In this document: positions 16,194 through 23,780 of the stretch, piece after piece
Layout: each line of letters opens with the position of its first letter
Numbering within the stretch: position 1 is the first letter of the stretch
Origin: Gammaproteobacteria bacterium
GTDB lineage: Bacteria > Pseudomonadota > Gammaproteobacteria > UBA9214
Direction: 5' to 3'
Assembly (NCBI GenBank): GCA_029860045.1
Contig: JAOUBY010000005.1
Span: 1-60,741 of the forward strand
DNA: 60,741 bases
Notes under the pieces: model-generated
What the model was told of the DNA's origin: nothing
Databases searched by the model: none
What the model saw: the letters and a program-made list of their open reading frames with translations, nothing else
Program-made: the position numbers and the translations under genes

Positions 16194-16889
16194 TTATTCA
16201 GCTACAGGTGGCCCTGCATATGGCGGGCGGGGTGGCGGCACGACACGTCGGGGATTTGCCGTTTCGCCAAACAGTTCCGTGCGATATTTTTCGAGCTCTA
16301 CCCAGCGTTCCTCCGGCGTCATGTCTTTTATGTTTGCACGGAAAATCGCCAGTTGCTTGCGGCGTTCCTCTGCCTGCTCGCGCATCTCTTCGTGTCGATT
16401 GGCGAAGTCAATCTGTTGCTGCAGCGTGTTCTCCAGCAACGTTTCATGATTCTTGACCAGATAGTTATGCCGTTCTTCCGCCTGGTTGCGCAAGGCCTCG
16501 TGGCGGCTGATATCGTGCGCCTGTCGATCCTCGGCCTGTTTCAGCCAGGTTTCCATCTGGGCCTCGCGATATTTCTTCCTTGCCTCACGCCACTTCGCTG
16601 CCAGCGCACGACGTTCCTCACGCTGCTTGATATAGGCCTGCCGGTGCGCCTCCATTTGCGCCTGGATCTCCTGCTGATACCTGCTGAGGACTTTATCATT
16701 CGCAGGGAGATTTTCCTGCCGGCGATCAAACGTCTCGCGATAGGCACGGATACGCTGCTCTATCGGGCTTGCCGGTGCTTCCGGTCGTGCATCTGCTGCC
16801 ACCGCATCGGCCGGCGCCGCATCCTCCGCGTACAGTGGAGAAATCGTAATCAGCAGCATCAGTACTGCAGATAGGGGTTTAAGAAACAT
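16194..16889 (-). CDS. Exported Arg/Glu-rich coiled-coil protein of unknown function
   Basis: The protein is about 231 aa from the ATG at MFLKPLSA, which follows GGGAGG at good spacing; the track start at 16949 is upstream of this. A signal peptide ends at SPLYA. The mature part is dominated by a long charged helix (EQRIRAYRETF to EERRKQLAIF) predicted to form a coiled coil, followed by a Pro-rich tail (RRVVPPPRPPYAGPP). I do not recognise the family. It converges with hsp20 and precedes the cytochrome b561 gene region on the same strand. Confidence 0.7.
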   Translation of the reverse strand: MFLKPLSAVLMLLITISPLYAEDAAPADAVAADARPEAPASPIEQRIRAYRETFDRRQENLPANDKVLSRYQQEIQAQMEAHRQAYIKQREERRALAAKWREARKKYREAQMETWLKQAEDRQAHDISRHEALRNQAEERHNYLVKNHETLLENTLQQQIDFANRHEEMREQAEERRKQLAIFRANIKDMTPEERWVELEKYRTELFGETANPRRVVPPPRPPYAGPPVAE

Positions 16890-16983
16890 ATATCCTCCCG
16901 TGATGATGTACATCTGTACTGCACAGAATATCTTCAGTATAGCCAGCACATCCGTGACCGCAATCGGGGCCAGGCAGGCAACA

Positions 16984-17574
16984 TCAGGTTTCCCCGTCGC
17001 GCGCCCGGTTAATAAAAAACATCCTGCGCCACTTGTGCCGGCCTAGCAGTGCGTGTAATACCACCGCACCGACGTGCAACACCAGGTATAACGGTATCAA
17101 GCCCTCACCCACCTCGTGCAATTCCTCAACCAGGTGCAGGATGCCCCCGGCCTCCCTGCCTGGAACAAGGCTGAAGTACAACCAGGTACCGGTTGCAGCC
17201 ATCCATGCAAACAACAGCAGGCCGGCTGCCTGCACCAGCCCGGCCAGCCCGTGATGCAGTGGGCCGTCCGGCAACTTCAGCAACAACATGGCACGAATAT
17301 CATCCCACACCACAGACAGCCTGGGACCGGTCACCGGGAACCAGCTGGAAAACCGGATATTGGCCGGACCGACCAGACCGTACACCAGCCGCAGTGCAAT
17401 AATCACCGCCAGCGCCAGCCCAAGCCAGCTGTGGATGTTATAACCAAACGTCTCACCTTCCTCGACGTCTTCGGCCAGTTCACCGCTCAACCAGGCCGTG
17501 ATCCCGAACAGGACAAGACCAAGGTGAATGATCCGCGTCGTAACATCCAGTTCGCGACCGTTGTTGGGTGACAT
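16984..17574 (-). CDS. Cytochrome b561-type membrane protein
   Basis: The protein is about 197 aa (start at the second ATG, MSPNNG, or two codons earlier). Four helices carry His residues typical of b561/HupC-like diheme cytochromes b (TRIIHLGLVLFG, YNIHSWLGLALAV, HHGLAGLVQAAGLLLF, LYLVLHVGAVVLHALLG). Such proteins link the quinone pool to periplasmic cytochromes c. An FNR-type box with a well-placed -10 precedes it, in line with anaerobic respiration. Confidence 0.85.
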   Translation of the reverse strand: MSPNNGRELDVTTRIIHLGLVLFGITAWLSGELAEDVEEGETFGYNIHSWLGLALAVIIALRLVYGLVGPANIRFSSWFPVTGPRLSVVWDDIRAMLLLKLPDGPLHHGLAGLVQAAGLLLFAWMAATGTWLYFSLVPGREAGGILHLVEELHEVGEGLIPLYLVLHVGAVVLHALLGRHKWRRMFFINRARDGET

Positions 17575-17632
17575 GTGCATGGGGAAATTTCTTCAACCGC
17601 GACCATGCTAGCGCATGGTCTGGACACAGGTA

Positions 17633-17646
17633 TTAACCTGGATCAA
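17633..17646 (-). promoter_or_regulatory. FNR/DNR-type box (TTAACCTGGATCAA, read on plus)
   Basis: Nine of ten half-site bases match. On the minus strand TAGCAT (17610-17605) is a -10 at the class II distance before the cytochrome b561 gene. Confidence 0.5.
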
Positions 17647-17726
17647 ATTATACGGCACAACGCTGCCAGTGGCTGGTACCGGCCGAGCGATTGATCTTGT
17701 TATAGACATTGTACTAGCCGGAGGGT

Positions 17727-18068
17727 TTATACATCGGGACCTGCACCGCCCGTAGCATCCTGCCCCTGCGGTAGCAGTCGCCCATTAACATCACGCTGGT
17801 AATCGATGACGCCTTTCGCCTTGCCCTGAATGTATTCAGTGACACTCAGTCGGGAACCGCCCTGTGAATAGACGATGGCGTAATAGCGGTAGTTCTTGAA
17901 GACTTCCTCGATGTTTTTTTCTTCACCGGCTACCCAGGGCACCCGCTGCGGATCGAATTCATCGTAGAAATAGGGCGTATCGCGGTATACCTGTTCGCCG
18001 GCCAGGGAAAGAAGGGGGAAACAGGCAAGCAGCAGGAGAATGCGTGGCAATAATCCTTTCCCTACCAC
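17727..18068 (-). CDS. Small exported protein of unknown function, end of nir operon
   Basis: The 113-aa protein has a signal peptide (LLPRILLLLACFPLLSLAG) and a mature domain of about 90 residues rich in aromatic residues (YRDTPYFYDEFDPQRVPWV, NYRYYAIVYSQ). The GTG start overlaps the upstream stop by seven bases, so it is translationally coupled to the membrane protein before it. I do not recognise the family. Its position after nirJ suggests a periplasmic role linked to heme d1 or nitrite reductase. Confidence 0.6.
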   Translation of the reverse strand: MVGKGLLPRILLLLACFPLLSLAGEQVYRDTPYFYDEFDPQRVPWVAGEEKNIEEVFKNYRYYAIVYSQGGSRLSVTEYIQGKAKGVIDYQRDVNGRLLPQGQDATGGAGPDV

Positions 18069-18592
18069 GGCACAAAGTTGTTCATGAAGTTCATCGGTTG
18101 CAGGCTCTGACCCATTCTACCCACTTCATGACGCATACCCTCGCCGGTCATTGTCATGCGTTGCATATTGTAGTTCATGCCGGCCATCGAGGAATTCATG
18201 CCGCGCATGTTGACGAGCATCGGCTCCAGGTGTTCCAGTGAATCCATTTTTTGGGACATGTACTCAACCGACTCGGACATATTGTGTACGCGCCGGGTCA
18301 TGGTACGAATATTCTCGGACAGGTAGACCACGCTCTCGGAGATATGCGAAAGGTTTTTTCCCATCTGCGGATCCATGCCCTGCGCCAGGGTATGGATATC
18401 CTTGCTCAGGCTATAGATAAGGAAGAAGCCATAGGCCGCCAGCACCACGAAGGCCAGCATGGCCGGGTAAATAATCAGCTCCCAGCGCCTGGCGCTAGCC
18501 TCGAAGACATTGGCAAAACGCGCCATTGCATCGCCTTCGATAACGATGTCCTTGTTTTTCTTGTCGTCAATACTTACAACCTTGTCACTCAT
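18062..18592 (-). CDS. Membrane-anchored Met-rich coiled-coil protein of unknown function, nir operon
   Basis: The 176-aa protein has a cytoplasmic N-terminus, one helix (LIIYPAMLAFVVLAAYGFFLIY, about 39-60) and a periplasmic helical part with heptad-like MSESVEYMSQKMDSLEHLEPMLVNMRGM and a Met-rich end (MAGMNYNMQRMTMTGEGMRHEVGRMGQ). It starts six bases after the nirJ stop, so it belongs to the same transcript. The methionines could bind copper or form a hydrophobic interface; that is inference. No named family recognised. Confidence 0.65.
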   Translation of the reverse strand: MSDKVVSIDDKKNKDIVIEGDAMARFANVFEASARRWELIIYPAMLAFVVLAAYGFFLIYSLSKDIHTLAQGMDPQMGKNLSHISESVVYLSENIRTMTRRVHNMSESVEYMSQKMDSLEHLEPMLVNMRGMNSSMAGMNYNMQRMTMTGEGMRHEVGRMGQSLQPMNFMNNFVPW

Positions 18593-18597
18593 CTATC

Positions 18598-19806
18598 TCA
18601 CCGTCTGGTCATGGAAACAGGCGCCGCCTCCATAATTATATCACCATTAACTTCTATACTTTCGTTATCTGCCTTTATTTCAGCGTCGGTCAAATAGCAT
18701 GCAGGGTCCTCTGCCCACGGGTCACCGCTCAACTGCAGCGCACGCACACGCGTATTCCCCCCGCATATATCGAAGTAACGGCATGATTTACAACGGCCTT
18801 TAATTTTCCTGGGGGACTGTTTCAGGCCCGCCATGATCGGGTCCGAGGTATCCATCCAGATCTCCGAGAATGCCCTCTCACGTACATTCCCCAGTGAATA
18901 ATGCCACCAGAAGGTATCCGGATGCACATCCCCCAGGTTGTCGATGTTGGCGATATTCACACCGGAACTGTTGCCGCCCCACAGACGCAGTTTCCCGGCA
19001 ATATGACCGGCGCTTTCCGGGTGATGTTCTTTTACCCATTCCAGCAGATAGGCGCCATCGGCATCATTATTGCCGGTCACGAACTCCAGGCTATCACCGC
19101 GCTGCGCATGCTGGTAGGCAGTCTCGAACAGCAGGTCCATGGCATTGCGGGTAATATCGAGTTGCACATCACTGTCACGATTACGGTTACCGCGCCCGGC
19201 ATAATTCAGGTGTGACAGGTAAAACTTGTCGACACCTTCGTCTTTCATCAACTGCAACATGTCCGGCAACTCCGGCGCATTGTCCTCGGTCATGGTGAAA
19301 CGCAGGCCAACCTTGATGTCATGCTCACGACAGCGACGGATACCGTCGAGTGACGCATCGAACGCACCTTGCTTGCGCCGGAATTCATCGTGAGTCTCGC
19401 GCATGCCGTCAATGCTGATACCGACATAGTCATAACCCACGGCGGCGATTTCATTAATATTACTCGCATCGATCAGGGTGCCGTTGCTCGACAAGCCCAC
19501 ATAAAACCCCATGTCTTTTGCGCGTCTGGAGATATCGAAAATATCCGGACGCAACAGCGGCTCGCCGCCGGACAGGATTAATACCGGCACCCCAAACGCC
19601 TTCAGGTCATCCATCACCGTGAACACTTCCGCGGTCGACAACTCACCCTTGAAGTCGATGTCGGCCGATATTGAATAGCAATGCTTGCAGGTCAGGTTGC
19701 AGCGCCGGATCAGGTTCCAGATCACCACCGGACCGGGAGGATTGCGTTTTATGCCAAGTGGTCCCGGATTGACCAGTTCATTCATGAATTGTGAAATACG
19801 GAACAT
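18598..19806 (-). CDS. nirJ: Heme d1 biosynthesis radical SAM protein NirJ
   Basis: The 402-aa protein has the radical SAM motif CNLTCKHC (C36, C40, C43), a GGEPLL motif, and a C-terminal cysteine region CKSCRYFDICGG...PACY for a second Fe-S cluster. NirJ installs the carbonyl groups by removing propionate side chains from 12,18-didecarboxysiroheme in the cytoplasm. It follows nirH by four bases in the usual nirFDLGHJ order, which supports the assignment. Confidence 0.93.
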   Translation of the reverse strand: MFRISQFMNELVNPGPLGIKRNPPGPVVIWNLIRRCNLTCKHCYSISADIDFKGELSTAEVFTVMDDLKAFGVPVLILSGGEPLLRPDIFDISRRAKDMGFYVGLSSNGTLIDASNINEIAAVGYDYVGISIDGMRETHDEFRRKQGAFDASLDGIRRCREHDIKVGLRFTMTEDNAPELPDMLQLMKDEGVDKFYLSHLNYAGRGNRNRDSDVQLDITRNAMDLLFETAYQHAQRGDSLEFVTGNNDADGAYLLEWVKEHHPESAGHIAGKLRLWGGNSSGVNIANIDNLGDVHPDTFWWHYSLGNVRERAFSEIWMDTSDPIMAGLKQSPRKIKGRCKSCRYFDICGGNTRVRALQLSGDPWAEDPACYLTDAEIKADNESIEVNGDIIMEAAPVSMTRR

Positions 19807-19810
19807 AATC

Positions 19811-20329
19811 CTATCCTGTGATGCGCAGCCCGGTTTTCTTCAGGATACGCTTGCTATACAGCACTTCGTGGCCACGGCAGTATTCACCCAGCAGCAGTGC
19901 AATCTGTTCGACGCCCTGCTCGACAGCATCCTGTGTCTTGCCATGTACCATGGCAAACAGGTTGTACGGCCATAACGGCAGGTGGCGCGGTCGCTGGTAA
20001 CAGTGACTGACGAACTCCAGCGCACCGACCCTGGCACCCAGTTCGCCAACAATCTCATCGGGAACATTCCATACTGACATGCCGTTGGCACGATAGCCCA
20101 GCGCATAATGGTTCGGTACTGCTGCGATACGCCGGATCACACCACTTTGCTGCATGGCACGCAGCCGCTCCATGAGTTCCTCCACGGCAAGGTCCAGCTG
20201 CCGCGCCAGCACATCATACGGTTGCTCGGCCAGTGGCAGACCGGCCTGCGTGGCCAGGATAATACGGCGGTCAACCTCGTCTATTGGCCGGTTGTCCTGC
20301 TGCTCCATGGATATGTCTTGTTGTTGCAT
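19811..20329 (-). CDS. nirH: Siroheme decarboxylase subunit NirH (Lrp/AsnC-like)
   Basis: The 172-aa protein has an Lrp-type winged helix start (IDEVDRRIILATQAGLPLAEQPYDVLARQLDL) and a RAM-like domain with HCYQRPRHLPLWPYNLFAMVHGK, the conserved motif of NirD/L/G/H proteins. These are not regulators but subunits that decarboxylate siroheme to 12,18-didecarboxysiroheme. The letter H follows from gene order; the four paralogues are hard to tell apart by sequence alone. Confidence 0.85.
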   Translation of the reverse strand: MQQQDISMEQQDNRPIDEVDRRIILATQAGLPLAEQPYDVLARQLDLAVEELMERLRAMQQSGVIRRIAAVPNHYALGYRANGMSVWNVPDEIVGELGARVGALEFVSHCYQRPRHLPLWPYNLFAMVHGKTQDAVEQGVEQIALLLGEYCRGHEVLYSKRILKKTGLRITG

Positions 20330-20336
20330 ATAGCTC

Positions 20337-20780
20337 TCACACCGCCAGTTTCAAACCGATATAAAATTCCTGCTGCTTGGGCATATCGTAAACCCGGCAG
20401 GCAGTTTCCTGCTCGATGCCCCTGATAACACGTGCAAGCTGTTCGGGATGTTCTGCCGCCACCACGAACCACATATTCAACGGGTGTTCGCGCTCGTAGT
20501 TATGTGCCACCTCGGGGTGCGCATTGACCATCTCCGCCACGGCATCAAACTGTTCTCCGGCAACCTGCATGGCACACAGGGTGACCGCCCCTCCCAGTTG
20601 CTCGGCGTTATACATGGGACCGAAACGGCTCAGCAGCTTTTCATCGAGCAATTTCTGGATGCGCGTCAGCACCTCTGTAACCGTTACTCCAGTCTGGTCA
20701 GCCAGCGCATCAAACGGACGATCGCACACCGGCAGGCCATCCTGCAGGGAGTTGACCAGCTTGCGGTCAAGCTCATCCAC
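20337..20780 (-). CDS. nirG: Siroheme decarboxylase subunit NirG (Lrp/AsnC-like)
   Basis: The protein is 147 aa from a GTG at 20780 preceded by AGGAG. The 52-codon longer track start is a frame-shadow of nirL. Winged-helix VDELDRKLVNSLQDGLPVCDRPF and the paralogue-specific HNYEREHPLNMWFVVAAE motif are present. It overlaps the nirL end by eight bases. It acts with the other three paralogues in heme d1 synthesis; the letter is by position. Confidence 0.83.
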   Translation of the reverse strand: MDELDRKLVNSLQDGLPVCDRPFDALADQTGVTVTEVLTRIQKLLDEKLLSRFGPMYNAEQLGGAVTLCAMQVAGEQFDAVAEMVNAHPEVAHNYEREHPLNMWFVVAAEHPEQLARVIRGIEQETACRVYDMPKQQEFYIGLKLAV

Positions 20781-21282
20781 GTGCAGCTCCTGCCTGATCT
20801 GCCGGCGACGCGTAACGTGCACCGCACTGCTTGAAACCGCGTGTACTGAACAACACATCGTGGTCAACGTCATGCAGCCCGTGTCTATCGATGATTCGCT
20901 CGATACAGCGCAGTACACTGTCGCGCGCACGGCCATGAATCATGCAAAACAGGTTATAGGGCCAGTCCGGCAGGCGGCGGGGGCGCTGATAACACAGTGT
21001 GACGCAGGTTTCGTCGGCCAGTAGTTTTCCAATGCGCTCAATGTCCGCCTCCGGCACATCCCACACCACCATGGCGTTCGCGTCATAACCCAGGGCACGA
21101 TGCCTGACCACGACACCCATACGCTTGATGAGCCCGCTGTCCTGCAATGCCTGCAGGCGCGTGATAACCGCTTGCTGCGTGATACCGAGCTGATCGGCAA
21201 TCACGGCATACGGTTGCGATGCCAGGGGCAAGCCATCCTGGATGGCTGCAATCAGTTGCCGGTCCGTCTCGTTCAACACCAT
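20773..21282 (-). CDS. nirL: Siroheme decarboxylase subunit NirL (Lrp/AsnC-like)
   Basis: The 169-aa protein resembles NirH closely (LNETDRQLIAAIQDGLPLASQPYAVIADQLG; CYQRPRRLPDWPYNLFCMIHGR). The pattern of alternating YQRPR- and HNYxREH-type paralogues (L and H versus D and G) fits the two heterodimers expected of the four-gene set. It overlaps nirD by ten bases. Confidence 0.83.
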   Translation of the reverse strand: MVLNETDRQLIAAIQDGLPLASQPYAVIADQLGITQQAVITRLQALQDSGLIKRMGVVVRHRALGYDANAMVVWDVPEADIERIGKLLADETCVTLCYQRPRRLPDWPYNLFCMIHGRARDSVLRCIERIIDRHGLHDVDHDVLFSTRGFKQCGARYASPADQAGAARG

Positions 21283-21776
21283 AGCGGGAACCCCAGGTCG
21301 ATATAGAATGAACGCTCCAGCGGCAAATCAAGCACCGCCAGGCCAGTAGCCACTTCGACTTCCCCGAGCACCTCCCTGATGCGCGCATCATCCGGTGCTG
21401 TCACAACGAACCACAGGTTCCAGGCATGCTCACGCTGGTAGTTGTGATTTACCTCGGCAAACCCGTTTACAATGGCAGCAACCGCCTCCAGGTCCTGTTC
21501 GGGAACCGCCAGCGCAGCCAGTGTGCTGCTGCCGGCACGGCGCGGCGCGAACACCGGACCAACCCGGCTGATCAGGCCACGCTGTTGCAGCGATGCCAGG
21601 GTTGCCAGCACCTCTGCTTCACTGACTTCCAGTTGCCGCGCGATTTCCGCATACGGCTGCTCACACAGTGGAAAACCACGCTGGTATTCATTCAGCAGGC
21701 ATTTTTCCAGTGCGCTCAATGACAGCGGGATATCCAGCACTGACAGCTTGCCCGTTTTCGGTAGTCTGTTGGTCAT
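21273..21776 (-). CDS. nirD: Siroheme decarboxylase subunit NirD (Lrp/AsnC-like)
   Basis: The protein is about 167 aa from the ATG at MTNRLPK, one base after the nirF stop; the track start at 21839 lies inside nirF. LSALEKCLLNEYQRGFPLCEQPYAEIARQLEV and NHNYQREHAWNLWFVVTAPDD mark it as a NirD/NirG-type paralogue. First of the four decarboxylase genes, so called nirD by order. Confidence 0.83.
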   Translation of the reverse strand: MTNRLPKTGKLSVLDIPLSLSALEKCLLNEYQRGFPLCEQPYAEIARQLEVSEAEVLATLASLQQRGLISRVGPVFAPRRAGSSTLAALAVPEQDLEAVAAIVNGFAEVNHNYQREHAWNLWFVVTAPDDARIREVLGEVEVATGLAVLDLPLERSFYIDLGFPLWC

Positions 21777-21777
21777 G

Positions 21778-23028
21778 TTATAACCCCGTCCGGTGCGCAC
21801 GCGCACTGAAAAAGATGCCGCTTGGTTTTTCAGCAGCAAGTGTCGCCACCTGCGTCAGGCTGCTGGTATCGTAAACCTGCACGGCATCGGCATCGCGCAC
21901 CGAAATCCAGACTGCCTCGCCACGCGGAGTGAATTCCATGTGCAGCACGCCCTTGCCAGGCTTGAAAGTATGCACGATCTGCCTCGAGTGCGTATCGATA
22001 ACCTGTACCGTGTCATTACGCGGGTGCGCAAAATTTACCCACACCCGCCGTCCACCCGGTTCGGCCACGACAAATACCGGCTGTCCGTGCACGGGAATCC
22101 GTGCCACCTGTTGCCAGTCTTCACTGTCAACCACCAGCACTGCATGCTGCCCAACCGCCGGCAGGAAGGCCTCCCGGCCGGCCATCGCCCAGCCTTCCAG
22201 GTGCGGCATCTTGTAGACCGGCAGTTTCTGCTGTCCCCGACCGTAACCATCGAGGATACGCCGGGCAGTTTTCTGCGAACCCCACAGGTCCACCAGCGCC
22301 AGACCATCTTCGCCAAACAGGCCGGCAATGTAAAAACGGCCATCCGGCGAGATCAGTGCATCGTAGGGTAGCCGGCCGATATTGCGGAACACCTGGACAG
22401 CCGGCTTTGCCGGATCAGACAGGTCGGCGATACGAATCTCGCCGGCATCATACAGGGTATAGACAAAGCGCTGGCCGGGCGCATCTACCAGGCCAACCAC
22501 TTTTGATGTGCCACCCTTCGCATCGTGTGCCGGCAAATCGGCAACCAGTTTCAGGCTGCCGGCATCGAACACCTTGACGCCACCCGGTTCATAGTTGGAC
22601 ACCGCGACCAGGCTGCCATCCTGCGAGATTGCGCCGCCGATGCTGTTGCCGGCCTGGACCACACGCTTGACCAGTTCACCGCACAACAGGTCGATCTTGG
22701 ACAGGCCGCCGTCACGGCCGAAAATGTATGCGTAGCGGGCATCGCGTGAAAATACTGCCGAGGCATGCGACAGGTCACCCAGGCCCTCGACCAGGAACAG
22801 GCGCGTCCGCGCCGTGGTATCGACAACCTGCACACTGCCGCTGGCGCGCTCGATGACAACACCAAGGTCACCTGTGCCACGCGTGAGGCACTCGGCATGC
22901 ACAGTAAACGTCAGGCCTGTCAGCAACAGAATGAATAGAAACCATCCAACAAATCGCGCCTGCAAGGCGCTCCTACGCAGGTAGAAACATCCGTAGGAGC
23001 GCCTTGCAGGCGCGATCAACACACTCAC
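21778..23028 (-). CDS. nirF: Heme d1 biosynthesis dehydrogenase NirF
   Basis: The protein is 416 aa from a GTG that overlaps the nirC stop (GTGA). The body is a d1-type eight-bladed propeller without a heme c domain (FSRDARYAYIFGRDGGLSKIDL, NSIGGAISQDGSLVAVSNYEPG, VLHMEFTPRGEAVWISVRD), as in NirF, a periplasmic heme d1 precursor dehydrogenase. A hydrophobic export segment (FVGWFLFILLLTGLTFTVHAEC) follows an unusual 25-residue N-terminal extension that is encoded by a REP inverted repeat. There is no later ATG or GTG before the export segment, so translation through the repeat is likely. Confidence 0.9.
   Translation of the reverse strand: MSVLIAPARRSYGCFYLRRSALQARFVGWFLFILLLTGLTFTVHAECLTRGTGDLGVVIERASGSVQVVDTTARTRLFLVEGLGDLSHASAVFSRDARYAYIFGRDGGLSKIDLLCGELVKRVVQAGNSIGGAISQDGSLVAVSNYEPGGVKVFDAGSLKLVADLPAHDAKGGTSKVVGLVDAPGQRFVYTLYDAGEIRIADLSDPAKPAVQVFRNIGRLPYDALISPDGRFYIAGLFGEDGLALVDLWGSQKTARRILDGYGRGQQKLPVYKMPHLEGWAMAGREAFLPAVGQHAVLVVDSEDWQQVARIPVHGQPVFVVAEPGGRRVWVNFAHPRNDTVQVIDTHSRQIVHTFKPGKGVLHMEFTPRGEAVWISVRDADAVQVYDTSSLTQVATLAAEKPSGIFFSARAHRTGL
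22953..23016. repeat. REP-type element: 25-bp perfect inverted repeat inside nirF
   Basis: Arms ATCGCGCCTGCAAGGCGCTCCTACG (22953-22977, partly quoted as its reverse GTAGGAGCGCC) and the exact complement at 22992-23016 are separated by 14 nt. The GTAGGAGCG...CGCGAT layout is that of mobile REP/BIME sequences and recurs at 39311-39335. Confidence 0.85.
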
Positions 23029-23348
23029 AATCCTTTCCCCTGGCGCAAGGCCTCGACCAGCCAGTGCACATCCTGCTCACTAAGTAAGCCGCGCCACGGC
23101 GGCATCGGCGTGCCAGGCCTGCCTTCGAGTACCGTGTTTACCAGTAGCGCCTGCGGGCGCGCACGCAGCTTGTCAGGTAACAGCGACGGGCCCAGCCCAC
23201 CCTTGCGGGTCATACCATGGCAGGAACCACAATCGTGCTTGAGGAGATGCAGCAGCTCAGCCTGTCTCGCTGCGTCAACGCCAGCTGAAAGCGCGGGCAG
23301 GTTGACCATCATGACCAGGACAAACAGCAGCTTGCTAGTTTTTCTCAC
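23025..23348 (-). CDS. nirC: Cytochrome c NirC
   Basis: The 107-aa protein has a GTG start, a signal peptide (LLFVLVMMVNLPALSAG) and a single heme motif CGSCH (40-44) with a likely Met ligand in TPMPPW. NirC is a periplasmic monoheme cytochrome c55x that donates electrons in heme d1 formation or to NirS. It is the first gene of the nirCFDLGHJ transcript and has a perfect FNR/DNR box and TATATT -10 upstream. Confidence 0.9.
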   Translation of the reverse strand: MRKTSKLLFVLVMMVNLPALSAGVDAARQAELLHLLKHDCGSCHGMTRKGGLGPSLLPDKLRARPQALLVNTVLEGRPGTPMPPWRGLLSEQDVHWLVEALRQGKGL

Positions 23349-23409
23349 ACCTAGTGTCTCGTTGATAATATTATCGATCCTTAATATAACAAGCCGATTA
23401 CTGCACCCC

Positions 23410-23423
23410 TTGATCTATATCAA
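23410..23423 (-). promoter_or_regulatory. Perfect FNR/DNR box TTGATCTATATCAA (nirC promoter)
   Basis: A perfect palindrome; on the minus strand TATATT (23388-23383) is a -10 that places the start about 41 bp from the box centre, ahead of nirC. Confidence 0.75.
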
Positions 23424-23566
23424 TTTCGGACAAGGGCAAGAACCTTGCTCATCCTGATGAACTGGTTAACCATCCAAATGGCTCCTGCCGGTCGGCCCGG
23501 ATCGCTTTCAGAAACCCTGGTAGAGCGTTGGCAATCCCTGCAACCGGCCATAAAATTTGCCCACGG

Positions 23567-23580
23567 TTGATCTACATCAA
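23567..23580 (+). promoter_or_regulatory. Perfect FNR/DNR box TTGATCTACATCAA (nirS promoter)
   Basis: Perfect half sites; TAATAA/AATAAT at 23602-23608 is the -10 at class II distance. The leader to the nirS ATG would be about 165 nt. Confidence 0.75.
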
Positions 23581-23780
23581 GAAGGCAATTAAGTCCGGGT
23601 TTAATAATCACACCGCACTGCGAAATTATCCTGACCGTAGCGGGCGTCAAATTTCTGCCTGAACTGGCTACAACCCGTTACCATCAAACCATAGTAAAAG
23701 TAAGCATTCTCTTCAGAACACAGAAGTCAGTATTATACGCAACGAAATTTACTTTCAGCACTAACTAAGGAGTTTAACCA

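Larger units (their letters stand above)
23349..23780. promoter_or_regulatory. Divergent nirC/nirS promoter region with two FNR/DNR boxes
   Basis: A 432-base non-coding stretch. One perfect box faces nirC and one faces nirS, so each divergent operon has its own activator site. Near nirS an additional AT-rich stretch (tattatacg, about 23733) and the ribosome site aaggag at 23768-23773 are visible. I see no small ORF worth calling. Confidence 0.8.

Noticed and set aside
19811-21776. Four Lrp/AsnC-type genes as transcription regulators
   Set aside because: Their order between nirF and nirJ and the HNYxREH and YQRPR motifs mark them as siroheme decarboxylase subunits.
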